From CAISIP01 sp965278985 (GTDB lineage Bacteria; Pseudomonadota; Gammaproteobacteria; Burkholderiales; Burkholderiaceae_C), in NCBI GenBank assembly GCA_965278985.1, contig OZ257131.1, forward strand, positions 4,464,001-4,528,000: a stretch of DNA of 64,000 nt, read 5' to 3'. Numbering within the stretch: the first letter of the stretch is position 1; each line of letters begins with the position of its first letter. The notes under the pieces were generated by a model. The model was not told where the DNA came from, did not search any database, and was given only the letters and a program-made list of their open reading frames with translations. The translations under genes and the position numbers were made by a program. This document shows positions 38,812 through 46,565 of this stretch, one piece after another.

Positions 38812-39792
38812 ATGCCACCATTTCACCGGCGCCGCCTGCTCCAGGCGGCACCCTTGCTGGCGCTGCCCGTGTCGCTGCGCGCATTCGCGCAGGCTGACAA
38901 CTGGCCTCAGCAGCCGATCAAGATCATCGTGCCCTTCGCCGCCGGTGGCGCCACCGACGTGCTGGCGCGGGTGCTGACAGAGCGGCTGGCCCCCGTGCTC
39001 AAGCAGCCGGTGATGGCGGACAACAAGCCCGGCGTGGGCTCCACGCTGGGGGCCACGCTGGCGTCGCAGGCCAAGGGCGATGGTTACACGTTGCTGATGA
39101 TGTCGACCTCGCACCTGTTCGCACCCGCGATCTACAAGGACCTGACCTACGACGCGCTGACCAGCTTCGTGCCGGTGGCGCGCCTGACCAGCAGCCCCTA
39201 TGTGCTGACGGTGAACCCGGGCGTGCCGGCGCAGAACGTGGCCGAGCTGGTGGCGCTGGCGAAGTCCCAGCCCGGCAAGCTGAACTACGGCTCCTCCGGC
39301 ACGGGTGGCAACCAGCACCTGGTAAACGAATTGTTCCTCGCCACCAGCGGCGTGCAGATCAAGCACATCCCCTACAAGGGCAGCGGCCAGTCGCTCACCG
39401 ACCTGATCGGCGGACAGGTGCAGATGAGCCTCATGGCCACCACCAACGCACTGCCCCATGTGAAGAGCGGCAAGCTGCGCGCCCTGGCCATCACCTCGCT
39501 GCGCCGCAGCCCCGACCTGCCCGACGTGCCCACGCTGGACGAGTCGGGCTACAAGGGTTTCGAAGCCTCCGCCTGGCTGGCGCTGGCCGCGCCCAAGGGC
39601 ACGCCCCCGGCCGTGGTGGCGCGCCTGGACAGCGAGATCCAGAAGATGCTGGCCATTCCCGAGGTGCAGAAGCAGCTCGCGGTGGCCGGCCAGGACATCG
39701 ACTACCTGGGCGCGGAGGCCATGCCCGCCTTCCTGCGCGCGGACGCCGAACGCTGGCTGAAGCTCGCACGCGGCCTCAAGCTGTCCGAATGA
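38812..39792 (+). CDS. Tripartite tricarboxylate transporter (Bug) receptor
   Basis: A 326-residue periplasmic solute-binding protein of the Bug/TctC family, very common in Burkholderiales. A twin-arginine-like signal (HRRRLLQA) ends near FAQAD (about residue 24). IKIIVPFAAGGATDVLAR (about residues 32-49) and GYTLLMMS (near 88) are family hallmarks. AGGAG precedes the start at 38812. No TctA/TctB membrane genes lie nearby, as is usual for orphan Bug receptors. The stop overlaps the alpha/beta hydrolase start. Confidence 0.93.
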   Translation: MPPFHRRRLLQAAPLLALPVSLRAFAQADNWPQQPIKIIVPFAAGGATDVLARVLTERLAPVLKQPVMADNKPGVGSTLGATLASQAKGDGYTLLMMSTSHLFAPAIYKDLTYDALTSFVPVARLTSSPYVLTVNPGVPAQNVAELVALAKSQPGKLNYGSSGTGGNQHLVNELFLATSGVQIKHIPYKGSGQSLTDLIGGQVQMSLMATTNALPHVKSGKLRALAITSLRRSPDLPDVPTLDESGYKGFEASAWLALAAPKGTPPAVVARLDSEIQKMLAIPEVQKQLAVAGQDIDYLGAEAMPAFLRADAERWLKLARGLKLSE

Positions 39793-40760
39793 ATTCCCTC
39801 CCCCTCCCACACAGCAACCCCATGTCCTCCACCACTGCCACCGCTGCCACCACCCCCACCTCCACCCGCTGGACCGATGGCGAAGAACACTGGACCCACA
39901 AGGGTGACGTGCGCCTGTTCCTGTGGCGCAAGCCGCCCCGACCGGGCACGCAGCCTGCCGGCGTGATTCTGTGGATCCACGGCTCCTCCATGGCCTCGCA
40001 GCCCACCTTCGACCTGCAGATGCCGGGCCAGCCGGATGCCTCGGTGATGCACTGGTTCGCCGCGCGCGGCTTCGACTGCTGGAGCCTGGACAACGAGGGC
40101 TACGGGCGTTCGGACAAGCACCGCCCCATCAACGCGGATCTCGCCAACGGCGTGGAGGACATGGTGGCCGCGATGGCCCATATCCAGTCGATGACCGGTG
40201 CGCCACGTGTCCATGTCTACGGCATATCGTCGGGCGCGCTCAAGGCCGCGATGTACGCGGCGGCACATCCGCAGGGCGTAGGGCGCCTGGCCCTGGAAGC
40301 CATGGTGTGGACCGGCGAGGACAGCCCCACGCTCATCGAACGTCGCAAGCGCCTGCCCGAGTGGCTGGCCAGCCACCGCCGCCCCATGACGCAGGCCGAT
40401 ATCCGGCGCATCTTCACGCGGGACCGCGAAGGCCTTGCGGACGAGGCGACCATCGCGGCCTTCGGGGACGCCGTGTTGTCGCTGGACGATTCCATCCCCA
40501 ACGGCACCTATGTGGACATGTGCAGCAAGCTGCCCTGCGTGGACCCGGCAGCGATCCAGGTGCCCACACTGCTGGTGCGCGGAGAACACGACGGCATCGC
40601 CTCTTATGCCGACGTGACCGCCTTCTTCGACCGGCTGCCGAACATGGACAAGCAGCTCACGGTGCTGCGCGGCGTGGGGCACGGCGGCCTGCAGAGCACG
40701 AACTTCCGCACGGTCTACCACGTGCTGCACGGGTTCTTCACGCAGCCTGCAACCGCATGA
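39789..40760 (+). CDS. Alpha/beta hydrolase
   Basis: A 323-residue hydrolase. WIHGSSMAS (near residue 61) gives the oxyanion region, the nucleophile elbow is GISSG (near 141), Asp lies in GEHDGIASY (near 266), and His in GVGHGG (near 300). The start at 39789 overlaps the receptor stop (ATGA); a second ATG at 39822 is possible. Coupling to a Bug receptor suggests it acts on the imported compound, perhaps an ester, thioester or lactone. No signal peptide is seen. Confidence 0.85.
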   Translation: MNSLPLPHSNPMSSTTATAATTPTSTRWTDGEEHWTHKGDVRLFLWRKPPRPGTQPAGVILWIHGSSMASQPTFDLQMPGQPDASVMHWFAARGFDCWSLDNEGYGRSDKHRPINADLANGVEDMVAAMAHIQSMTGAPRVHVYGISSGALKAAMYAAAHPQGVGRLALEAMVWTGEDSPTLIERRKRLPEWLASHRRPMTQADIRRIFTRDREGLADEATIAAFGDAVLSLDDSIPNGTYVDMCSKLPCVDPAAIQVPTLLVRGEHDGIASYADVTAFFDRLPNMDKQLTVLRGVGHGGLQSTNFRTVYHVLHGFFTQPATA

Positions 40761-40761
40761 C

Positions 40762-40785
40762 GCAGCGGCCTACAGCAGCCGCTGC
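40762..40785. terminator. Perfect hairpin between convergent genes
   Basis: GCAGCGGC (40762-40769) pairs with GCCGCTGC (40778-40785). It spans the 9-bp gap between the hydrolase and phospholipase stops and enters the phospholipase 3' end. No T tract is present. Confidence 0.35.
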
Positions 40786-42158
40786 CACAGGCGCGAAAAC
40801 CACTCCTTGAAGCGCGCCCCCGCCGGGCGCTCGGCCCAGCGCGTGGCATCGATCTCGCGGGACTTCTCCAGGTCGCGCTGGAACATCTCCTGCATGCGGC
40901 TGCCGAACTCGCGGCCCAGCATGATGGCGTCGAGTTCGTCGTTGTCGAGGAAGCTGCGCCAGTCCAGGTTGGTCGAGCCGACGGTGGACCACACGCCGTC
41001 GATGACCACGGTCTTGGCATGCAGCAATTGCTCCTCGCGTTCGAAGATGCGCACGCCGCAGGCCAGCAAGCGGTCGTAGTTGGAGCGGCTGGCCTGCAGC
41101 ACCACGCCGAAGTCCGAATGGCTGGGCAGCAGCAGGCGCACATCCACGCCGCGTGCGGGGGCCTGGCACAGTGCGTCCAGCAGTTGGGGGTCGGGCACGA
41201 AATACGCGTTGGTGATCCAGATCTGTTTCTCGGCGCTGTGGATGGCCGAGATCAGCGCCATGTACATCTGGCTGTAGGGATCGTCGGGCGAGCTGCCGAT
41301 CACGCGCACGATGTCCGCCCCGGCCGGGAACAGCGTGGGGAAGTAGTTGCGGTCGGCCGGTGGCGGGCCGTTCTGCTTCTTCCAGGTGGCGAGGAACAGG
41401 CGCTGCAGGTCGGCGACCACGGGGCCCTCCACGCGCATGTGGGTGTCGCGCCAGCCCTTCGCCTTGGCCGATCCGCCACTGCGCGTGCTGCGCGACAGGG
41501 CCGAGCCCGTGGAATACACGCCGCTGATGTTGATGCCGCCCAGGAAAGCCACCTTGCCATCGGTGATCAGCAGCTTGCGGTGGTCGCGGTTGTAGATGCG
41601 CCAGGCCACGCGCAGGGCCAGCGGGTTCACGGGGTTGAACTCCAGCACCTGGATGCCGCCGGCGCGCAGGCGGTCGAAATACGCGCGCGGGGTCTGGATG
41701 GCGCCGACGCTGTCGTAGATGAGGTTGACCTGCACCCCTTCCGCCTGCTTCTGCAGCAGCAGGTCGGCGAAGCGCTGGCCCACGGCGTCGTCTTCGATGA
41801 TGTAGGACTGCAGGTGGATGTGGTCGCGCGCGGCGCGGATGGCGTCGAACATCGCGGCGTAGGTCTCTTCGCCATCTTCCAGCAGCGTGACGCGGTTGCC
41901 CAGCGTCAGCGGGTTGTCGCTGATGGCCTCTTCCAGCGCGATGTGGCGGTCCAGGATGTCGAGCTCACCCGTGTTTCGCTGGAGGCGCGCGAGGATGGCC
42001 GCGCTGCGCCGCTCCGACACCGGGCCGCGCGCGCTCTCGAAGCGCGTCTGCTGGCCGGCATGCCGGTCGAGGATGGCGGAGGTGTCGGGCAGGCTGGCGC
42101 AGCCCGAGAGAAAAATCGCCAGCGCCAGCACGCACAGGCCCGCGACCCTCGCGGCCAC
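40770..42158 (-). CDS. Phospholipase D/cardiolipin synthase-family lipoprotein
   Basis: A 462-residue protein. The N-terminal hydrophobic stretch ends in the lipobox LSGC (Cys near residue 19), so it is probably a lipoprotein. Two HKD motifs are intact: HRKLLITDG (near 178) and HAKTVVIDG (near 363). The reaction would be phosphatidyl transfer or hydrolysis. The start used is a GTG at 42158 preceded by AAGGGG; an ATG at 42323 would add 55 residues without a recognisable feature. It is convergent with the alpha/beta hydrolase gene. Confidence 0.85.
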   Translation of the reverse strand: MAARVAGLCVLALAIFLSGCASLPDTSAILDRHAGQQTRFESARGPVSERRSAAILARLQRNTGELDILDRHIALEEAISDNPLTLGNRVTLLEDGEETYAAMFDAIRAARDHIHLQSYIIEDDAVGQRFADLLLQKQAEGVQVNLIYDSVGAIQTPRAYFDRLRAGGIQVLEFNPVNPLALRVAWRIYNRDHRKLLITDGKVAFLGGINISGVYSTGSALSRSTRSGGSAKAKGWRDTHMRVEGPVVADLQRLFLATWKKQNGPPPADRNYFPTLFPAGADIVRVIGSSPDDPYSQMYMALISAIHSAEKQIWITNAYFVPDPQLLDALCQAPARGVDVRLLLPSHSDFGVVLQASRSNYDRLLACGVRIFEREEQLLHAKTVVIDGVWSTVGSTNLDWRSFLDNDELDAIMLGREFGSRMQEMFQRDLEKSREIDATRWAERPAGARFKEWFSRLWQRLL

Positions 42159-42365
42159 GGAGCACCCCTTCGGATTCGCAAAACACTGGATCGCACGCAC
42201 GGCACAGACTCCCGCAGGGGCAGAGCACGCGCCGCTGCGCGCCCGGCTTCCGGCATGCGCCGCATTCTGCGGACCCGACAGTAGCGCCACCGTGCGATGC
42301 CGCACATACCCGGCAAGACCCATGGCATAGGCTGCGCACTCCACAATAAAACAAGGGAGTCTTCC

Positions 42366-42818
42366 ATGCACAGGAACCACTTCGGGCGCCTGCAATCCGG
42401 CCCCATCCCCCACCACCCGGATCGCGCGCACCCTCTGCCTCGCATGCTGGTGGCGGCGCTGCTCGCGGGCATCGGCATCACCACGGCGATGGCCGACAAC
42501 AACACCCAGCAGGACGCCGAAGCGCGTTACCGGCAGGAAATGGCGGCGTGCACGAACGGCCAGTCCAACCAGGACCCCGCCACCTGCAAGCGCGAGGCGG
42601 CCAACGCCCTCGCGGAAGCACGCCGCGGCGCCCTTACCACCACCGCGCAGGCCAACACTTCCGGGAACGCCACCCAGCGTTGCACGCTGCTGCCCGCAGG
42701 CCAGCGGGAAGACTGCGTGGCGCGCATCACGAATGGCGATGTGAGCGGCAGTGTCGGTGCGGGTGGGGTGCTGCGCGAGCACACCACGATCGTGCCGGTG
42801 CCGGCACCGGCGCAATAG
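42366..42818 (+). CDS. Small exported protein of unknown function
   Basis: A 150-residue protein. AAGGGAG lies upstream of the ATG at 42366. A basic N-region and the stretch MLVAALLAGIGITTAMA (about residues 28-44) form a signal peptide. The mature part begins with a helical segment containing YRQEMAACTNGQSN, then CKREAANALAEARRG, and a later pair of Cys (CTLLPAGQREDC). The four Cys suggest disulfides in the periplasm. No function can be assigned. Divergent from the phospholipase gene. Confidence 0.7.
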   Translation: MHRNHFGRLQSGPIPHHPDRAHPLPRMLVAALLAGIGITTAMADNNTQQDAEARYRQEMAACTNGQSNQDPATCKREAANALAEARRGALTTTAQANTSGNATQRCTLLPAGQREDCVARITNGDVSGSVGAGGVLREHTTIVPVPAPAQ

Positions 42819-42826
42819 CGCGGCGC

Positions 42827-42857
42827 GCAAGGCCCGGCCGCGTGCGGCCGGCCTTGC
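42827..42857. terminator. Strong bidirectional hairpin between convergent genes
   Basis: A stem of 14 bp with one bulged C: GCAAGGCC..GGCCGC at 42827-42841 pairs with 42844-42857, with a 2-nt loop region. It lies in the 55-bp gap between the plus-strand exported protein and a minus-strand small gene. No T tract is seen. Confidence 0.6.
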
Positions 42858-42873
42858 ATGCAGGACCGCAGCC

Positions 42874-43152
42874 TCAGTCGGAGCGGGGCTCGCCGTCGAG
42901 CTGGCGCAGCTGCAAGGCGAAGTCGTAGAGCTTGGCCTTTCCAGCGTAGTAGCGGTCCAGCCGCCATTGCTTGAGGATCTGCAACGCCAGTTCGAAGTCG
43001 TTGAGACCCAGCGCATAGAGCCGCTCCAGCTGGAACGGTGTATCGGCTTCCAGCGACAGCACGAGGTCTGCGAGGGTGCTGGCGGCTCCAGAAAAGGGGT
43101 CCTTGGCGATCAGCTTCCTGGCTTCCTTGATGGCGTTCAATCGATACCTCAT
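42874..43152 (-). CDS. Small hypothetical protein, 92 residues
   Basis: Not recognised. The protein is mainly helical, with AIKEARKLIAKDPFSGAAST near the N-terminus, LERLYALGLNDFELALQILK in the middle and a charged C-terminus. The start at 43152 is the first ATG that fits the short length; its ribosome site (TAGAG) is weak, and longer starts are possible. No signal peptide is visible. It lies after a 169-bp gap from the Lon-domain gene on the same strand; nothing else is seen in that gap. Confidence 0.55.
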   Translation of the reverse strand: MRYRLNAIKEARKLIAKDPFSGAASTLADLVLSLEADTPFQLERLYALGLNDFELALQILKQWRLDRYYAGKAKLYDFALQLRQLDGEPRSD

Positions 43153-43321
43153 CTCTACAAAATTTGGGAGGTCTATTGGACACGGTCGAGCGGGCCGTTT
43201 CGTGACATCCTTGTGGCACTTGCATGACACGCGGTAACAAGGCCTGCGGGCCAGGGGAACACAGTGATGGGATTGCGCGGGCGACCCGCGCCATCGCGCC
43301 GGCCAGCCTGCGCGGTACAGC

Positions 43322-43969
43322 TCAGGACAGGATGCCCTGGCGCCCCAGCAGGTCGCCGATGAGCTCCAGCCGCAGCAGCGGGTTGTCGAGCACCAGCATG
43401 CGCTGGCGCATCGCGGGCGGTAGCGCCAGCAGATCGCACCAGCGGTTCGCGACCCAGCCGCAGTCTCCCAGCTGGTAGGGCGGCTGCAACGGCCGGTCAT
43501 GGGGCGGAAGGTCACTGGCCTCCAGGCGCTCCAGCACACCCGCCAGCGCGTCGGCCACCGGCTGCAGGTCGGAGGGCACGGGCACTGCCACATCCGCGGC
43601 CCGCAATGCCACGTCAGCCACCCACAGGCCGTAGGCCAGTTTCTCGCTGTGCTGCACCTCGAAGCGCTGCAGGCCCGTGCAGCGGATGACCAGCAGGCCG
43701 GGCTGCGGCGCCTCCAGCGCATCGATGCGCGCCAGCGTGCCCACGGGCTGGAACGCTTCGCGCGCGAAGGCATCGCCCGTCGGAGCGCCGCCGGGGCGCT
43801 GCACTTCCTGCCCCTCGGTCAGGGACACCACACCGAAGGGTGTGCCCTGCCGGTGGCACTTGCGCACCATGTCGAGGTAGCGCACCTCGAAGATGCGCAA
43901 AGGCAGGTAGCCGCCGGGGAACAGCACGGTCCCCAGCGGGAACAGGGGCAGGGCCTGCAGCGTGTCCAC
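43322..43969 (-). CDS. Lon-protease N-terminal (substrate-binding) domain protein
   Basis: A 215-residue protein consisting only of the Lon N-terminal domain: LPLFPLGTVLFPGGYLPLRI (about residues 6-25), then IFEVRYLDM and a helical C-terminal half (residues 150-215). The protease and ATPase parts are absent, as in the stand-alone family. The likely start is GTG at 43969, one base after the aminotransferase stop (TGACGTG). The two genes are therefore coupled. Function is not known; such proteins may bind unfolded proteins or regulate proteolysis. Confidence 0.82.
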   Translation of the reverse strand: MDTLQALPLFPLGTVLFPGGYLPLRIFEVRYLDMVRKCHRQGTPFGVVSLTEGQEVQRPGGAPTGDAFAREAFQPVGTLARIDALEAPQPGLLVIRCTGLQRFEVQHSEKLAYGLWVADVALRAADVAVPVPSDLQPVADALAGVLERLEASDLPPHDRPLQPPYQLGDCGWVANRWCDLLALPPAMRQRMLVLDNPLLRLELIGDLLGRQGILS

Positions 43970-43970
43970 G

Positions 43971-45122
43971 TCAGGCAGGCTGGGCGACACGCACGGGCAA
44001 CACCTTGTCCAGCGCGGCGGAGAGGTACTGCACCGTGCGGTCCACGTTGTGCAGCTTCTCCAGCCCGAACAGGCCCACGCGGAAGCTCTGGAAGTCGGCG
44101 CCCTCGTCGCACTGCAGGGGCACACCCGCGGCGGTCTGCAGCCCCTGGCCCAGGAACTTCTTGCCGGATTGGATCTCGGGGTCCTCGGTGTAGCTCACCA
44201 CCACGCCCGGCGCCTGGAAGCCCGGGGCCGCGACGCTGGGGATGCCGCGCGACACGAACAGCGCACGCACCTTGTCGCCCAGCTGCTGCTGCTCGGCCCG
44301 CACCTTGTCGAAGCCGTAACGCTGCGTCTCCAGCATGGTGTCGCGCAGCTTCGTCAACGCGTCGGTGGGCATGGTGGCGTGGTAGGCATGGCCACCGCCT
44401 TCGTAGGTCTCCATGATCTGCAGCCACTTCTTCAGGTCGCAGGCGAAGCTGCTGCTGGTGGTGCCGTCGATGTGCTTGCGCGCGCGTTCGCTGAGCATCA
44501 CCATCGCGCAGCAGGGCGAGCTGCTCCAGCCCTTCTGCGGCGCGCTGACCAGCACGTCGACACCGCAGGCCTGCATGTCGACCCAGATCGTGCCGGAGGC
44601 GATGCAGTCCAGCACGAAGAGTCCGCCCACCGCGTGCACGGCATCGGCCACGGCGCGCAGGTAGGCATCGGGCAGGAGCATGCCGGAGGCCGTCTCCACA
44701 TGCGGCGCAAACACCACGGCGGGCTTCTGCGCGGCGATGTTGGCCACCACTTCGTCGATGGGCGCGGGCGCGAAGGGGGCCTGCTTGCCCTCGCCCACGC
44801 GGCGGGCCTTGAGCACGATCGACTCGGCGGGGATCTTCCCCATGTCGAAGATCTGCGTCCACCGGTAGCTGAACCAGCCGTTGCGCAGCACCATCACCTT
44901 GCGGTCGGTGGCGAACTGCCGCGCCACGGCCTCCATGCCGAAGGTGCCGCTGCCGGGCACCAGCGCCACGGAATGCGCGTGGTAGACGGTCTTGAGCACG
45001 CCGGAGATGTCGCGCATCACGCCCTGGAAACTCTGCGACATGTGGTTCAGCGCGCGGTCGGTGTAGACCACCGAGAACTCGAGCAGACCTTGTGGATCGA
45101 TATGGGGCAGCAGGCCAGGCAT
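43971..45122 (-). CDS. Class V aminotransferase, alanine/serine-glyoxylate type
   Basis: A 383-residue PLP enzyme. The PLP-Lys is in SAPQKGWSSSP (near residue 193). VPGSGTFGMEAVARQF (near 58-73) and FVLDCIASGTIWVDM (near 168) are family-like. Typical reaction: amino transfer from alanine or serine to glyoxylate, or from another donor. The ATG at 45122 was chosen because GGAGACGTCC precedes it and the family N-terminus follows. The Lon-domain gene follows with one base between. Exact donor and acceptor cannot be read. Confidence 0.87.
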   Translation of the reverse strand: MPGLLPHIDPQGLLEFSVVYTDRALNHMSQSFQGVMRDISGVLKTVYHAHSVALVPGSGTFGMEAVARQFATDRKVMVLRNGWFSYRWTQIFDMGKIPAESIVLKARRVGEGKQAPFAPAPIDEVVANIAAQKPAVVFAPHVETASGMLLPDAYLRAVADAVHAVGGLFVLDCIASGTIWVDMQACGVDVLVSAPQKGWSSSPCCAMVMLSERARKHIDGTTSSSFACDLKKWLQIMETYEGGGHAYHATMPTDALTKLRDTMLETQRYGFDKVRAEQQQLGDKVRALFVSRGIPSVAAPGFQAPGVVVSYTEDPEIQSGKKFLGQGLQTAAGVPLQCDEGADFQSFRVGLFGLEKLHNVDRTVQYLSAALDKVLPVRVAQPA

Positions 45123-45216
45123 GGACGTCTCCGGAATGGGGGTGCGGGAAGGGCATTCTGGCAGAGGCGGGATGCCCCTGCGCACTACACGCCACCCTAG
45201 CGCGCGGGCCCCTTCC

Positions 45217-45302
45217 AGTGCACCCGTGGAACCGGCTCTGCCGGGCCACCGGGTGCGCTCCCCAGTGGGGGGGATGGGCCGGCTACACGCAGTGAGCCGG
45301 CC
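45217..45302 (-). repeat. Structured intergenic repeat, copy 2
   Basis: Reverse-oriented copy of the element at 21838-21921. On the minus strand it reads GGCCGGCT-CACTGCGTGT-AGCCGGCC (45277-45302), then CCCC-ACT-GGGG with extra C, then the long hairpin with GCACCC/GGGTGC arms. The loop CACTGCGTGT is identical to copy 1, while the stem sequence has changed on both sides. It lies in the 218-bp gap between divergent aminotransferase and asparaginase genes. Confidence 0.8.
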
Positions 45303-45340
45303 AAACGGGGGGCGTTCATATCCGGGGGCACAATGCCGCC

Positions 45341-46348
45341 ATGCAACTCGTACCGCTCATCGAACTGCGCCGCGCCGACATCCCCGAATGCCTGCACTTC
45401 GGCGCCGTGGCCGTGGTGGACCGCCATGGCACGCTGCAGGCCCAGGCCGGTGACCCGCACTGGCGCAGCTTCTCGCGCAGCACGCTCAAGCCGCTGCAGG
45501 CGCTGCCCTTCCTGGAGGCGGGCGGGCCGGCGCATTTCGGCTTCGGCACCGAAGAGATCGCGATGCTCTGCGCCAGCCACAACGGCGAGGACATGCATGT
45601 GGCCCGCACCGAGGGCATGTTGCGCAAGGTCGGCCTCGGCGTGGACGCGCTGCAGTGTGGTTGCCAGGTGCCCAGCCTCTACGCCACGCTGGAAACGTCT
45701 CCACCCGCAGGCGCGGTGTTCGATGCGCGCCACCACAACTGCAGCGGCAAGCATGCCGGTTTCCTGGCTTACTGCGTGCAGCACGGGCACGCCACGGCGG
45801 ACTACACCGATGCGGGCCACCCGCTGCAGCAGGCCGTGCGCCGCAGGGTCGCGCGCGCCGTGCGCATGGACGAGGCAGACCTGCGCATGGGCATCGACGG
45901 CTGCTCCGCACCGAACTGCGACCTGCCGCTGTCGCACTTGGCGGGGGCCTATGCGCGGCTGGCCAGCGGCGCACAGGACAGCGAGTTCGGCGCGAGCTTC
46001 GCGGTGCTGTCGGATGCGATGACGCGCCATCCCGAGCTGGTCTCTGGCACGGCGCGCAGTGACCTGGCCTTCATGCGCTGCGGCCGGGGTGACTGGGTCA
46101 CCAAGGTGGGCGCCGATGGGGTGCAGGCGGTGGCCAGCAAGTCGCGCGGTGTCGGCTTCGCAATCAAGATCATCGATGCCAACAAGCCCGCGCTCTTTGC
46201 CGCCACGGTGGAAGTGCTGGACCAGCTCGGCTGGATGGACGACACGCAGCGCGCCGAGCTCGCAGCCTGGCGTGCCGAGCCCATCCTCAATGCACGCGGC
46301 ATGCGCGTGGGAGACCGCAAGGCGGTGTTCCAGCTCACGCCTGCCTGA
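45341..46348 (+). CDS. Asparaginase, asparaginase II (Rhizobium-type) family
   Basis: A 335-residue protein of the asparaginase II family, structurally unrelated to the E. coli enzymes. SFSRSTLKPLQALPF (about residues 46-60), CASHNGEDMHV (near 87), HHNCSGKHAGFL (near 131) and IDGCSAPN (near 186) are conserved family features; the Cys/Lys/Ser set in the last two is thought catalytic or zinc-binding. It hydrolyses asparagine to aspartate and ammonia. It is followed by a peptide importer after 217 bp, suggesting peptide or amino-acid use. Confidence 0.9.
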   Translation: MQLVPLIELRRADIPECLHFGAVAVVDRHGTLQAQAGDPHWRSFSRSTLKPLQALPFLEAGGPAHFGFGTEEIAMLCASHNGEDMHVARTEGMLRKVGLGVDALQCGCQVPSLYATLETSPPAGAVFDARHHNCSGKHAGFLAYCVQHGHATADYTDAGHPLQQAVRRRVARAVRMDEADLRMGIDGCSAPNCDLPLSHLAGAYARLASGAQDSEFGASFAVLSDAMTRHPELVSGTARSDLAFMRCGRGDWVTKVGADGVQAVASKSRGVGFAIKIIDANKPALFAATVEVLDQLGWMDDTQRAELAAWRAEPILNARGMRVGDRKAVFQLTPA

Positions 46349-46565
46349 GGCCACCACCCCGCGGCGGCGCGCCCGTGCGTGCGCCTCCGGCCACTGGTAA
46401 ACACCGATGACGCCGCCGGTGGCGGGGGCACAGAATCCGGGATTTTCAGCGGACTGCGCGGCCATTTTGGGGCGCTCCTCCCACCGTGCTGGTGCATGTT
46501 TGCACGTTGTTGCGTGGAGTAACATGGTCCGCAGAATTCCCCCATTCACTCGCAAGGAGAGTCCC

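Noticed and set aside
38812..39792. A complete TctABC tricarboxylate transporter
   Set aside because: Only the receptor is present; no TctA or TctB membrane gene lies nearby.
36883..39810. A 975-codon minus-strand frame across the glutamate-synthase-like and Bug genes
   Set aside because: Antisense to conserved genes and compositionally biased; no domain recognisable.
42159..43016. N-terminal extension of the phospholipase D-type protein up to 748 residues
   Set aside because: The extra sequence overlaps the divergent exported-protein gene at 42366 and would bury the lipobox signal peptide.
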